From: Rhodococcoides fascians A25f
Lineage (GTDB): Bacteria; Actinomycetota; Actinomycetes; Mycobacteriales; Mycobacteriaceae
Length of the DNA stretch: 64,000 nucleotides
Assembly: GCF_000760935.2 (NCBI RefSeq)
Contig: NZ_CP049744.1
Coordinates: 4,495,501-4,559,500, forward strand
Reading direction: 5' to 3'
Part shown: positions 17,568 to 26,516 of the stretch, piece by piece
Layout of the letters: the number at the start of each line of letters is the position of its first letter
Numbering within the stretch: the stretch's first letter is position 1
Notes under the pieces: generated by a model
Told to the model about the DNA's origin: nothing
Seen by the model: only the letters and a program-made list of their open reading frames with translations
Databases searched by the model: none
Made by a program: the position numbers and the translations under genes

Positions 17568-18692
17568 TCAGCCCAGCCGGGACCACCAACGATCGTCGTG
17601 CAGGGTTCGCGTGCCGTCTATGCGCTGCCCCGGCATCGGCACCGCCACCTGCACTCCGACGTCCTGCGCGGCGGCGTGCAGGCGCACGATCGGCTCGGAC
17701 CACGGGTGAAAAGCCAGGTTGAACGTCGCCCAGTGAATGGGCACGAAGATGCCCGACGCCGTCAGATCCACGTGCGCGGTGACCGCTTCCTCCGGATTCA
17801 TGTGGATGTCCGGCCACCGCACGTCGTAGGCACCGACGGGAAGAAGCGTCAGATCGAAGGGGCCGTAGTTGCTGCCGATCTCGGCGAACTTCGGTGTGTA
17901 GCCGGTATCGCCGCCGAAGAAGACGCGTCGAACCGGACCGGCGAAGGCCCAGGACGCCCACTGCGTCGAGTCCCGGGTCAGACCGCGGCCCGAGAAGTGC
18001 CGAGCCTCGGTGCACGTGACGGTGAGGCCACCGAGGTTCGTCTGCTCGTCCCAGTCCAGTTCGATGATGCGTTCCTCGGGCACCCGCCACTTGCGCAGGT
18101 GCGCGCCGATTCCCAGCGGCACCACGAACGGTGCCGACTGCGTGCTCGCCAACTTCTGCACCGTCGCCTTGTCGAGATGGTCGTAATGATCGTGGGAGAT
18201 CACGATGGCGTCGACCCGCGGCAGGTCGATCAACTCGACCGGCGTCGGATGCAGCCGCGCCGGCCCCACCACCGAGGACGGGGACACGCGATTGCTCCAC
18301 ACCGGGTCGGCGAGAACGCGATAGCCGTCGACCTCGATGAGCACACTCGAATGTCCGTACCAGGTGACCGCCAGCTCGCCCGCGTCCACCGGCGCGATCG
18401 GTGGGGCCAACGGAATCGGCCGCTGCGGCCTGCCCTTGCCGCGTTCGGTGACGAGGGAGACGAACATGTTCTTCTCGCCCTTCTCGCCGCGCCCCGGCAC
18501 GTAGCTGGAACTGGGGTCGGAGTTGTGGAACCGGCGATCGCGGTATCGCGGGGACCCGGCGGCGTAGGGAGTGATGTGCACTCGCCGGGCACCGATGGCC
18601 GACGGAAGCCCCCACAGGGCACGCGCCAACCATGCCCCGCTCAACGCTGCCGTGGCTCCCAGTACGAACTTCGTCTTCGTCACGGCCACCAC
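17568..18692 (-). CDS. metallo-beta-lactamase-fold hydrolase, Rv0906 type
   Basis: A 374-aa MBL-fold protein. The metal-binding motif SHDHYDHLD lies near residue 181, preceded by a strand starting WYGHSSVLIEVDG. Later ligands are AEARHFSGRG-type His and GGDTGYTP Asp; WATFN and HWATF segments near the end contribute further His. A short N-terminal hydrophobic stretch (about residues 9-29) may be an anchor or uncleaved signal. The subfamily includes RomA/NAPE-PLD-like phospholipid hydrolases, so an envelope lipid substrate is plausible. It lies 23 bp upstream of ctpE in the same orientation, matching the mycobacterial order Rv0906-ctpE. Confidence 0.82.
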   Translation of the reverse strand: MVAVTKTKFVLGATAALSGAWLARALWGLPSAIGARRVHITPYAAGSPRYRDRRFHNSDPSSSYVPGRGEKGEKNMFVSLVTERGKGRPQRPIPLAPPIAPVDAGELAVTWYGHSSVLIEVDGYRVLADPVWSNRVSPSSVVGPARLHPTPVELIDLPRVDAIVISHDHYDHLDKATVQKLASTQSAPFVVPLGIGAHLRKWRVPEERIIELDWDEQTNLGGLTVTCTEARHFSGRGLTRDSTQWASWAFAGPVRRVFFGGDTGYTPKFAEIGSNYGPFDLTLLPVGAYDVRWPDIHMNPEEAVTAHVDLTASGIFVPIHWATFNLAFHPWSEPIVRLHAAAQDVGVQVAVPMPGQRIDGTRTLHDDRWWSRLG

Positions 18693-18777
18693 AGTAGGCG
18701 GCGCCGACGTCTTCGCAGCTCACCCGTAGCCTTGCCGTAGAATATTCGCGTCGGTTTTGCTGCTAGAAGGGGAGACA

Positions 18778-20703
18778 TTGAGTACCGAACAGCTCGAATT
18801 CCAGGCGGAGACGCGTCAGCTCCTGGATCTGATGGTGCACTCCATCTACTCCAACAAGGACAGCTTTCTCCGTGAACTGATCTCGAACTCCTCGGACGCG
18901 CTGGACAAGCTGCGCCTGGAGTCGTACCGCAACAAGGACTTGGACGTCGACGTCTCGGATCTGCACATCGAGATCGATATCGACTCCGCGGCCCGCACCC
19001 TCACCATCCGCGACAACGGCATCGGCATGTCCCGCTCCGAGGTGATCGACCTGATCGGCACGCTGGCGAAGTCCGGTACCGCCGAGGTCCGCAAGAAGCT
19101 CAAGGAAGCCAAGGATGCAGCTGCTTCCGAGGAATTGATCGGCCAGTTCGGCATCGGCTTCTATTCCACGTTCATGGTGGCCGAGAAGGTCACGCTGCTC
19201 ACCCGCAAGGCAGGCGAGAGCACTGCCACCAAGTGGGAGTCCACCGGCGAGGGCACCTACGAGATCACCGACGTCGACGACGCCCCGCAGGGCTCCTCGG
19301 TGACCTTGGCCCTCAAGCCGGCCGACGAGGAGGACCACCTCCACGATTACGCGTCCGAGCGCAAGATCAAGGAACTGGTCAAGAAGTACTCCGACTTCAT
19401 CGCCTGGCCCATTCGCATCGACGTCGAGAAGCGCGTCAAGAGCGAAGAGGAAGGCGGCGAGGACACGGTCACGATCGAGACCGAAACGATCAACTCGCAG
19501 AAGGCACTGTGGACCCGCTCCAAGGACGAGGTGTCCGAGGAGGAGTACAAGGAGTTCTACAAGCACGTCAGCCACGCCTGGGACGAGCCGCTCGAGGTCA
19601 TCCCGTTCAAGGCCGAGGGCACGTTCGAATACCAAGCGCTGCTGTTCATTCCGTCGCAGGCGCCGTTCGACCTCTTCATGCGCGAGAGCAAGGCCGGCGT
19701 GCACCTGTACGTCAAGCGCGTGTTCATCATGGACGACTCGCAGGAACTGCTGCCCGAGTACCTGCGCTTCGTCAAGGGTGTCGTGGACGCAGCGGACCTC
19801 TCGCTCAACGTCTCTCGCGAGATCCTGCAGCAGGACCGGCAGATCCGGGCGATCCGTCGACGCCTCACCAAGAAGGTGCTCTCGACGGTCAAGGAACTGC
19901 AGAGCGAGCAGCCCGACAAGTACAAGACGCTGTGGTCGCAGTTCGGCACGGTCCTCAAGGAAGGCCTGATCTCCGACAATGACAATCGCGAAACCCTGTT
20001 GGGCATCGCGTCGTTCGCGTCCACCAACTCCGAGGAGGGCGTGACCACCCTCGCCGAGTACGTGGACCGGATGAAGGACGGCCAACAGCAGATCTACTAC
20101 ATGACGGGCGAATCGCGTCAGCAGATCGAGAGCTCGCCGCACATGGAGGCGTTCAAGGCGCGCGGGCTCGAGGTGCTGCTGCTCACCGATTCGGTCGACG
20201 AGGTGTGGGTCGGCAACGTCACCGACTTCGACGGAAAGTCGTTCCAGTCCATCGCCAAGGGCGAGGTGGACCTCGACACCGAAGAGGAGAAGAAGGAGTC
20301 CGAGGCCAAGCGCGAGGAGCAGGACAAGGAATTCGCGGACTTGCTGACCTGGCTCACCGAGACCCTCGGTGAGGACGTGAAGGAGGTACGTCTGTCGACC
20401 CGTCTGACGACGTCACCGGCCTGCGTCGTCGGCGACGAGTTCAGCTTCTCCCCGCAACTCGAGAAGATGTACAAGGCCTCGGGACAGTTCGTGCCGACCT
20501 CCAAGCGGATCCTCGAACTCAACCCCACCCACGATCTGGTGACGGGATTGAAGAAGGCCCGCGAGGATCGCAGTGACGACCCGCACCTCGCCGAGACTGC
20601 CGAATTGCTGTACGCGACGGCTCTTCTCGCTGAGGGTACGGAACTGAAGGATCCGGCCAAGTTCTCCCGACTGCTGGCCGAGAGGTTGACCCGCACGGTG
20701 TAG
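18778..20703 (+). CDS. htpG: HtpG, Hsp90-family chaperone
   Basis: A 641-aa bacterial Hsp90 that refolds client proteins through an ATP-driven clamp cycle in the cytosol. The N-terminal GHKL ATPase has ELISNSSDALDKLR, DNGIGMS and GQFGIGFYS. The middle domain and C-terminal dimerisation domain are complete, ending FSRLLAERLTRTV. The start is the TTG at 18778 (LSTEQLEFQAETRQ), with AGAAGGGGAGA 4-14 nt upstream. An earlier in-frame TTG at 18757 would put that ribosome-binding site inside the gene. It is divergent from the metallo-hydrolase and followed by a 21-bp hairpin. Confidence 0.95.
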   Translation: MSTEQLEFQAETRQLLDLMVHSIYSNKDSFLRELISNSSDALDKLRLESYRNKDLDVDVSDLHIEIDIDSAARTLTIRDNGIGMSRSEVIDLIGTLAKSGTAEVRKKLKEAKDAAASEELIGQFGIGFYSTFMVAEKVTLLTRKAGESTATKWESTGEGTYEITDVDDAPQGSSVTLALKPADEEDHLHDYASERKIKELVKKYSDFIAWPIRIDVEKRVKSEEEGGEDTVTIETETINSQKALWTRSKDEVSEEEYKEFYKHVSHAWDEPLEVIPFKAEGTFEYQALLFIPSQAPFDLFMRESKAGVHLYVKRVFIMDDSQELLPEYLRFVKGVVDAADLSLNVSREILQQDRQIRAIRRRLTKKVLSTVKELQSEQPDKYKTLWSQFGTVLKEGLISDNDNRETLLGIASFASTNSEEGVTTLAEYVDRMKDGQQQIYYMTGESRQQIESSPHMEAFKARGLEVLLLTDSVDEVWVGNVTDFDGKSFQSIAKGEVDLDTEEEKKESEAKREEQDKEFADLLTWLTETLGEDVKEVRLSTRLTTSPACVVGDEFSFSPQLEKMYKASGQFVPTSKRILELNPTHDLVTGLKKAREDRSDDPHLAETAELLYATALLAEGTELKDPAKFSRLLAERLTRTV

Positions 20704-20710
20704 GGCTTCG

Positions 20711-20759
20711 CCCTCGTGCGCGTTTTGCGTACTTCTGACTACGCAAACGCGCACGAGGG
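20711..20759. terminator. bidirectional hairpin between htpG and the NCS1 permease
   Basis: The left arm (20711-20731) and right arm (20740-20759) pair with a single-base bulge around an 8-nt loop. It lies between two convergent stop codons. The core TGCGCGTTTTGCGTA and its complement recur in the hairpin at 43813-43866. There is no U-tract. Confidence 0.75.
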
Positions 20760-20766
20760 GGGTGGT

Positions 20767-22413
20767 TCACTGCGGAGGCAGGATGTGCTCCCCCGTCTTG
20801 TCGGTGCTCAGCGAGAGCGAACTGATGTACTGCTTCTCGCCGTCCGGCCCCGCCACGTTGGATGCGATCATGTCTGGTCGCTCGAATTCCATACCGCTGA
20901 CATGGCACATCACGAGCGCGTCGGACGGGTTACCGTGCTCGTCGAACATCGGCAGGTCGATACCGTCGTCGGTGCGTCGCAGGTAGTACTTACCCTTGGT
21001 TGCCACCGCCAGGATCGGCGGAAGTACCAGTGCGAGAACAAGAGCCACGATGGGCGAATACGGTTTGATCGCAGATCCGAATGCCCCGAAGAAGACCAGA
21101 ATCGACAGGATTGCCGAGGCCGCCATGGATCCGAAGCCGACCGGGTTGATGTTGTAGAGCATGCCGCGTCGGAACTCGGGCACCTTGGGCGAGAGCTTCA
21201 GGATGTACTTGTTGAACACGATGTCCGAGGCCACGACGGCAATCCACGCGATGCCGCAGTTGGCGTAGAAGCCGAGGATGTTGTTGAGGAAGCTGAACAT
21301 GTTTGCTTCCATCAGGATCAGTGCGATCGCGAGGTTGAACAGGACGAACACCATGCGACCCGGATACGTCTTGGTGATGCGGGTGTAGGAGTTGGTCCAC
21401 GCCAATGATCCCGAGTAGGCGTTGGTGACGTTGATCTTGATCTGGCTGATGACGACCAGGATCACCGCGAGGGTCATGGCGAGCCAGCCGGGCATGAAGT
21501 TCTCGTAGATCTCCAGGAACTGGTGCACCGGCTCGTTGGCGATGGTGGATCCGTCGACGACGTTGGCGATCAGGTACACGGCGAGGAAGAGTCCGACGAC
21601 CTGCTTGAGAGCACCGAAGATCACCCAACCCGGTCCGGCGAGAAGCACTGCAGTCCACCAGCGCCGGGAATTCTCCGGAGTCTTGGGCGGCATGAAACGC
21701 AGGTAGTCGATCTGCTCGGCGATCTGCGCGATGAGCGAGAGACACACGCCGGCCGCGAGCATCACCGATCCGATGTTGACGCCCTTGCCGTCGGCCCCGT
21801 CCTGGCCGCCGAAGGCGAAGAACTCGCCGACCGAATCGGGATTGCTGATCACCAGGTAGACGAACGGCAGCACCATCAGCACCAGCCACAGCGGGGTGGT
21901 CCAGACCTGAAGTTTGGCAAGGGCTTTCATGCCGTAGATGACCAGCGGGATCACCATGATCGTCGATACCGCGTACCCGATGGGCAACGGAATATTCAGT
22001 CCCAGTTCGAGTCCCTGCGCCATGATCGAACCTTCGAGCGCGAAGAAGATGAACGTGAACGTCGCGAAGATGACGTTGGTGACCACCGACCCGTAGTAGC
22101 CGAATCCGCTTCCCCGAGTGATCAAATCGAGGTCGATGTTGTAGCGGGCGGCATAGTAGGCGAGCGGGAGCCCGGTCAGGAAGATCACGACCGCGAACAC
22201 CAGGATGCCCCAGAGCGCGTTGCCGGTTCCGTACGAGATTCCGATGTTGGCACCGATGGCGAAGTCCGCGAGATACGCGATTCCGCCGAGCGCGGACGTC
22301 GCGACAACACCGGTTCCCCATTTGCGGTAGCTACGCGGCGCGAAGCGCAGCGTGTAGTCCTCGAGCGTCTCTTTCAGCGCGGTGTCTGTCGGCGCAGGCT
22401 GTACGGCGGTCAT
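20767..22413 (-). CDS. NCS1-family nucleobase:cation symporter
   Basis: A 548-aa permease with about 12 membrane spans. The NCS1 family (cytosine, allantoin, hydantoin, uracil or thiamine precursors with H+ or Na+) is indicated by FAPRSYRKWG before the first span, LADFAIGANIGISYGTGNAL in span 1, and AQIAEQIDYLRFMPPKTPEN between spans 6 and 7. The hydrophilic C-terminal tail (about 60 residues, rich in Asp and Gly) is a little longer than usual. The exact nucleobase is unknown. The SigD-like gene lies 113 bp upstream on the same strand, so the permease may have its own promoter. Confidence 0.82.
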   Translation of the reverse strand: MTAVQPAPTDTALKETLEDYTLRFAPRSYRKWGTGVVATSALGGIAYLADFAIGANIGISYGTGNALWGILVFAVVIFLTGLPLAYYAARYNIDLDLITRGSGFGYYGSVVTNVIFATFTFIFFALEGSIMAQGLELGLNIPLPIGYAVSTIMVIPLVIYGMKALAKLQVWTTPLWLVLMVLPFVYLVISNPDSVGEFFAFGGQDGADGKGVNIGSVMLAAGVCLSLIAQIAEQIDYLRFMPPKTPENSRRWWTAVLLAGPGWVIFGALKQVVGLFLAVYLIANVVDGSTIANEPVHQFLEIYENFMPGWLAMTLAVILVVISQIKINVTNAYSGSLAWTNSYTRITKTYPGRMVFVLFNLAIALILMEANMFSFLNNILGFYANCGIAWIAVVASDIVFNKYILKLSPKVPEFRRGMLYNINPVGFGSMAASAILSILVFFGAFGSAIKPYSPIVALVLALVLPPILAVATKGKYYLRRTDDGIDLPMFDEHGNPSDALVMCHVSGMEFERPDMIASNVAGPDGEKQYISSLSLSTDKTGEHILPPQ

Positions 22414-22526
22414 GGATCAGTAACGTAGGACTGCCACGTTGCCGCCGTGTCTTGCGTATGTGTAGCTACTGTTACTCATTCCGACGAATCGGACATACGC
22501 TGGTAATACCCGCTTTCGCGGCTCTA

Positions 22527-23102
22527 TCAGGCGACTGCGCGGGCGTCGAGCAGCGAGAAGTTCGCCAGTTCGGCACGAAGCATGTTCATCGCCCGATGCT
22601 GGGCCACCCGCACGGCTCCGGCCGTCATTCCGAGGGCAGCACCGGTTTGCGGCGCCGTCAGACCCCACACCACTCGCATCAGAATGATCTTGCGGTACTT
22701 CGTCGGCAGAGTGTCCATCAGCGCCTGTGCGTGACTGCGCAGTTCGTAGCCGAGAGCGAGCTGCTCCGGCCCGGCGTCCTGAGACTGCTCCTCGGGCATT
22801 TCGTCGATGGAGAACGTCTGTCGCAATACAGATTTGCGCCCGGCGTCGGCCAGCTTGTGGGCAGCGATTCCGTACACGAAGGCCATGAAGGGCTTCCCCA
22901 TGTCGCGGTACTTGGGAATGGCGGTGACCAAGGCGAGACACACGTCCTGCACCACATCGTCGGCGGCGACGTCGAGGTTGCCGATTCGGGCGGCGCAATA
23001 TCTGCGTACCGGCGGCTGGATCAGCACCAGCACCTGCTCGAGGGCGGTTCGATCTCCCGCGACGGCCTGCGGTACTACCTCGTCGAGCCTGTCCACGCCC
23101 AT
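22527..23102 (-). CDS. ECF RNA polymerase sigma factor, SigD-like
   Basis: A 191-aa sigma-70 family factor with region 2 (ADDVVQDVCLALVTAIPKYR) and region 4 (LPTKYRKIILMRVVWGLTAPQ and TAGAVRVAQHRAMNMLR). Remembered similarity is to mycobacterial SigD and streptomycete ShbA; ShbA transcribes the principal sigma gene. The ATG at 23102 (MGVDRLDEVV) is chosen over a TTG at 23123 because GTGAGGAG lies 7 nt upstream. No anti-sigma gene adjoins it: the neighbours are an NCS1 permease and an alpha/beta hydrolase. Confidence 0.83.
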   Translation of the reverse strand: MGVDRLDEVVPQAVAGDRTALEQVLVLIQPPVRRYCAARIGNLDVAADDVVQDVCLALVTAIPKYRDMGKPFMAFVYGIAAHKLADAGRKSVLRQTFSIDEMPEEQSQDAGPEQLALGYELRSHAQALMDTLPTKYRKIILMRVVWGLTAPQTGAALGMTAGAVRVAQHRAMNMLRAELANFSLLDARAVA

Positions 23103-23192
23103 GGCCGATCTCCTCACTGGCAACGCGCGCCCTCACCTGAACGCTCATCAGTGCTTCGGTGCAGATTCCCGCTCGGCTTGGTCGCAGTGGCT

Positions 23193-23215
23193 ATCACATC
23201 CGAAGAAAATGTGAT
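23193..23215. promoter_or_regulatory. inverted repeat in the sigD-hydrolase divergent gap
   Basis: ATCACAT (23193-23199), 9-bp spacer, ATGTGAT (23209-23215). It sits in the 197-bp region between the divergent SigD-like and alpha/beta hydrolase genes, about 85 bp before the hydrolase start. It is a candidate operator; the regulator is unknown. No other structure is seen in this gap. Confidence 0.4.
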
Positions 23216-23299
23216 TCAGGTAACACGGCGTGTCGCGGGAGCGAAGTACCCGACAACAACCTCGTCGCAGCACGTGACCTTCACACCCGCGGAGCGCAC

Positions 23300-24247
23300 A
23301 TGAACACCAGCGAGCAGACCCATCAGGTCGGTCGCCGCAGCACCGTCGCTGCGGGCGATGGCACTGCACTGGCGGTTCGCGAATTCGGACATCCGAATGC
23401 GCCTCTGACCGCGGTGTTCGTGCACGGGCACTGCCTGCGCATGCAGTCGTGGACGGACCTGCGCCGGCAGGTGGAACACACGTGGGGCGACGACGTCCGA
23501 ATCGTGATGTACGACCACCGCGGTCACGGAGAGTCGAGCGCGGCCGTGCCGGAGAGCTGCACCATAGATCAGCTCGGCGAGGACCTGGCCGACGTCATTC
23601 GCGCTGTCGTCCCGGTGGGACCGTTCGTCGTGATCGGACACTCGATGGGCGGCATGACGGCGCTCTCCTACGCGCGTCAGTACCCGGACGCCATCGGCTC
23701 CCGCCTCGTCGGGGTCGGGTTGATCGCGACGTCCGCGGGCGGGATCACCGACGACGGGCTCGGTAGTTGCCTCGCCCATCCGGCCGTGTCGGCATTTCAG
23801 GCGGCTGTTCGACGCGCCCCTCGACTGATGTCGGGTGCCAAGAGGCTCAGTCGCGGGGTCTGCGCCCCCATCGTCAGGACGGCGGGATGCGGATCCCACA
23901 AAGTCAGCCCGCGGGTGGTCACGCTGGCGACGGCCATGCTCGGCGACACGTCCATCGTGACGATGGCCGGGTTTCTCGGCGCGTTTCGAGGCCTCGACGA
24001 GGTGGCCGGCCTGGCGGCACTCGCCACCATTCCCACTCTGGTGCTGTGCGGCTCGGACGACCTGATGACGCCGATGCGCCACTCGGAAACCCTTGCCGCC
24101 CATCTTCCCGACGCACGGCTGGTGCGCGTCGCGCAGGCCGGGCACATGGTGATTCTCGAACGAGCGCACGAGGTGGCGGAGGCCGTCGTCGAACTCGTGA
24201 CAACGGCTCGGCGTGCTCACGTGGGGGATCTCGCCCTGGCACGCTAG
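23300..24247 (+). CDS. alpha/beta hydrolase
   Basis: A 315-aa alpha/beta-fold hydrolase. The oxyanion region is FVHGHCLRMQSW, the nucleophile elbow GHSMGGMTAL has Ser near residue 117, the acid is in CGSDDLMTP near residue 255, and the histidine is in AGHMVILE near 283. The ATG at 23300 is supported by GGAG 5 nt upstream; the open frame reaches back to 23159 but without a ribosome site. The substrate cannot be told; homologues are annotated as lipases, esterases or haloperoxidases. It is monocistronic, ending at a near-perfect 36-bp palindrome. Confidence 0.8.
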   Translation: MNTSEQTHQVGRRSTVAAGDGTALAVREFGHPNAPLTAVFVHGHCLRMQSWTDLRRQVEHTWGDDVRIVMYDHRGHGESSAAVPESCTIDQLGEDLADVIRAVVPVGPFVVIGHSMGGMTALSYARQYPDAIGSRLVGVGLIATSAGGITDDGLGSCLAHPAVSAFQAAVRRAPRLMSGAKRLSRGVCAPIVRTAGCGSHKVSPRVVTLATAMLGDTSIVTMAGFLGAFRGLDEVAGLAALATIPTLVLCGSDDLMTPMRHSETLAAHLPDARLVRVAQAGHMVILERAHEVAEAVVELVTTARRAHVGDLALAR

Positions 24248-24259
24248 ACCTTTCGACGA

Positions 24260-24295
24260 CTGTGGCCCGCACCGGATATCCGATGCGGGCCACAG
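24260..24295. terminator. bidirectional hairpin between convergent genes
   Basis: CTGTGGCCCGCA (24260-24271) pairs with TGCGGGCCACAG (24284-24295); the 12-nt interior is itself nearly self-complementary (CGGATATCCG). It lies between the stops of the hydrolase and the secreted-protein gene. Confidence 0.72.
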
Positions 24296-24314
24296 CACTG
24301 TTGTCGAGGCGGTG

Positions 24315-24989
24315 TTACTTCTTGACTGCGGGCGGAGCGTTGAGCAGCTGGATGAACTGTCCGGCGTTACCGATGACCGCGCCGAGGCCACCGGCGGAGG
24401 TGCCGGCGAGCGATCCGATGGCACCGAGGGCGATTGCGCCGATGACGCAGCCGCCGATGGGGCCGGCTCCGAGAAGAGTTGCAACCGGTGCAGTCACGAC
24501 GACTCCGGTGATGATTCCGAGGAGGCATCCGCCGACGATTCCGGTTGCAGCACCGAGGAATCCACCGACCGAAGCCGTGAGGCTGAGGTTGTCCTTGACA
24601 CCAGCAACTGCGGCGGGCAGGTCGACCTGCTGCAGGCCAGGGAGAGAGGTGGAGACCGGAGTTGCCGCGGCGGGCGAGACATCGGCGGTCAGGGTGGCGT
24701 GGTTACCGTCGATCACGGCGGCGACGGGGTGCGAGAATCCGTCGGCGGCAATGGCCAGCGGAACCGAGTCGACCACGGCACCACTGGAATCGCGGACGAC
24801 GAGGTGGTTGTCTTCGTTGCTCAGGGTGCCGGCCGTCGTGTCGACGAGGACCTGGTTGCCGGCCTGGGTGACGTTCCATCCGACGGCAGCGGCGGGAGCC
24901 GGTGCCGGATCGGCATAGGCGGTGCCCATGGCGGTCGTCATCGCTGCAATGACCAATGCGGACGTTGCCGCGAATCGAGTCAGCTTCAT
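24315..24989 (-). CDS. secreted alanine/glycine-rich protein of unknown function
   Basis: A 224-aa protein with a clear Sec signal peptide (about residues 1-26, ending AYADPAP). A beta-rich region follows (about 35-125). The C-terminal part, about residues 130-215, is hydrophobic and strongly Gly/Ala-rich, with repeated small-residue patterns such as GGFLGAATGIVGGCLLG and GAIALGAIGSLAGTSAGG. This resembles glycine-zipper membrane-inserting segments. It contains two Cys in the zipper region. No enzymatic motif is visible. It is probably envelope-associated; similar unnamed proteins are common in Rhodococcus. Confidence 0.7.
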   Translation of the reverse strand: MKLTRFAATSALVIAAMTTAMGTAYADPAPAPAAAVGWNVTQAGNQVLVDTTAGTLSNEDNHLVVRDSSGAVVDSVPLAIAADGFSHPVAAVIDGNHATLTADVSPAAATPVSTSLPGLQQVDLPAAVAGVKDNLSLTASVGGFLGAATGIVGGCLLGIITGVVVTAPVATLLGAGPIGGCVIGAIALGAIGSLAGTSAGGLGAVIGNAGQFIQLLNAPPAVKK

Positions 24990-25181
24990 GTTCCTCAGTC
25001 TTTCGTCGTGTCCATCACTCGATGTCGAGCAGCGAAAAACTATGGGGACAACAAGCGGTCGAGGCGAACCGAAGATGAACGAACGGGGTCGAATCGAACA
25101 ACGATCGATCGCATCAACCCGAAAGGGACAGAACGACTTTCAACGACCGATCGGTTCGTAAAGGGCGCGTACGGGTTGCCC
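24990..25181. other. gap between amt and the secreted-protein gene
   Basis: This 192-bp stretch holds the upstream region of the secreted-protein gene and the 3' side of amt. No convincing hairpin, small gene or repeat was seen. The sequence is locally purine-rich around 25050-25150. Confidence 0.5.
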
Positions 25182-26516
25182 CTACTTACCGAAAAGACCA
25201 GGCTTGTTGCTGCCGCCGTGGCCCACTCCGAAGTCGTAGGCGGACTCGGCATGCTCGTGCTCGTCGAGGCCGTCGGCTTCGTGCTGCGCGTCGGCGCGCA
25301 CACCCATGACAGCCTTGATCGCGAACGCGATTCCGGTGGTGACCACCGCGCAGTAGACGAACACCGCCACCACCGCGATCGCCTGCACCCACAGCTGGTG
25401 CAGGCCACCGCCGTAGAACAGCCCGTCCACGCCCGCCGGCATCTGCGCACTGGCTACGAGCCCGATCATCAGCGTGCCGACGATGCCACCGACGAGGTGC
25501 ACACCGACGACGTCGAGCGAATCGTCGTAACCGAAGCGGTATTTGAGGCCGATGGCCAGAGCGCACAGGGCACCGGAGGCGATGCCGATTGCCGCGGCAC
25601 CGATCGGGGTAACTGCCGCGCACGACGGTGTGATGGCCACCAGACCGGCCACGACGCCCGACGCCGCGCCGAACGACGTGGCGTGCCCGTCCCGCCACTT
25701 CTCGACGACGAGCCACGCCGCCATGGACATCGCTCCGGCACCCATCGTGTTCACCAGGGCCACTGCGGCGACGCCGTCCGCGGCCAACGACGATCCCGCG
25801 TTGAAGCCGAACCAACCGAACCACAGCAACCCGGCACCGAGCATGACGGCCGGAAGGTTGTGCGGGCGCATGGGATCTCGCGGCCAGCCACGACGCTTGC
25901 CGACGACCAGCGCGAGCACCAGCCCGGCGACGCCTGCGTTTATCTCCACCGCAGTACCGCCGGCGAAGTCGATCGCGCCGAGCCTGTTCGTCACCCATCC
26001 GCCGAACTCACTGGTGAGCCCGTCGAGCGAGAACACCCAGTGCGCCACAGGGAAATACACGAGGGTGGACCACAACGCCGCGAACAGCACCCAGGGAACG
26101 AACCGCATCCGGTCTGCGACAGCGCCGGAGATCAACGCCACCGTCACCATGGCAAATCCGGCCTGGAACGCCGCGAACACCAGTGCAGGAACGGTTCCCA
26201 CCAACGGAATCGACACCGCTCCCCCGGCCGAGGTGTACACCCCGCCCAACAGACCCTCGAAACCGGCGTACTGCAACGGGTTTCCGATCCAGCCGCCGAT
26301 CACGTTGTCGCCGAACACCATCGAGAAGCCGAACACCAACCACAACAGCCACACCACGGCGATGGCCGACAGGCTCATCATCATCATGTTCAGCACACTC
26401 TTCGAGCGCACCATGCCGCCGTAGAAGAAGGCCAGGCCGGGCGTCATCAGCAGCACCAGCGCGGTGCTGGCCAGCAGCCACGCGGTGTCGCCCGCATCGG
26501 GCGCTCCGGTGATCAC
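25182..26516 (-). CDS. amt: ammonium transporter
   Basis: A 444-aa Amt/MEP/Rh channel with 11 expected spans. It begins with a short periplasmic N-terminus (MITGAPDAGDTAWLLASTAL), then MTPGLAFFYGGMVRSK, the family signature in span 1-2. The conserved pore histidines lie in the DVVGVHLVGGIVGT and AGDTAWLL-to-HNLPAVML regions. The cytoplasmic tail ends GVGHGGSNKPGLFGK. The start overlaps the stop of the upstream enoyl-CoA hydratase by 4 bp, so ammonium uptake here is cotranscribed with a lipid gene rather than with glnB or glnD. Confidence 0.92.
   Translation of the reverse strand: MITGAPDAGDTAWLLASTALVLLMTPGLAFFYGGMVRSKSVLNMMMMSLSAIAVVWLLWLVFGFSMVFGDNVIGGWIGNPLQYAGFEGLLGGVYTSAGGAVSIPLVGTVPALVFAAFQAGFAMVTVALISGAVADRMRFVPWVLFAALWSTLVYFPVAHWVFSLDGLTSEFGGWVTNRLGAIDFAGGTAVEINAGVAGLVLALVVGKRRGWPRDPMRPHNLPAVMLGAGLLWFGWFGFNAGSSLAADGVAAVALVNTMGAGAMSMAAWLVVEKWRDGHATSFGAASGVVAGLVAITPSCAAVTPIGAAAIGIASGALCALAIGLKYRFGYDDSLDVVGVHLVGGIVGTLMIGLVASAQMPAGVDGLFYGGGLHQLWVQAIAVVAVFVYCAVVTTGIAFAIKAVMGVRADAQHEADGLDEHEHAESAYDFGVGHGGSNKPGLFGK

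Noticed and set aside
18763..20142. 459-codon open frame opposite htpG
   Set aside because: Antisense of a highly conserved chaperone gene with no sign of its own ribosome site or homology.
22454..22500. GCGTATGT ... ACATACGC inverted repeat after the SigD-like gene
   Set aside because: The arms are 8 bp but 31 bp apart, with only a small inner hairpin; could be chance.
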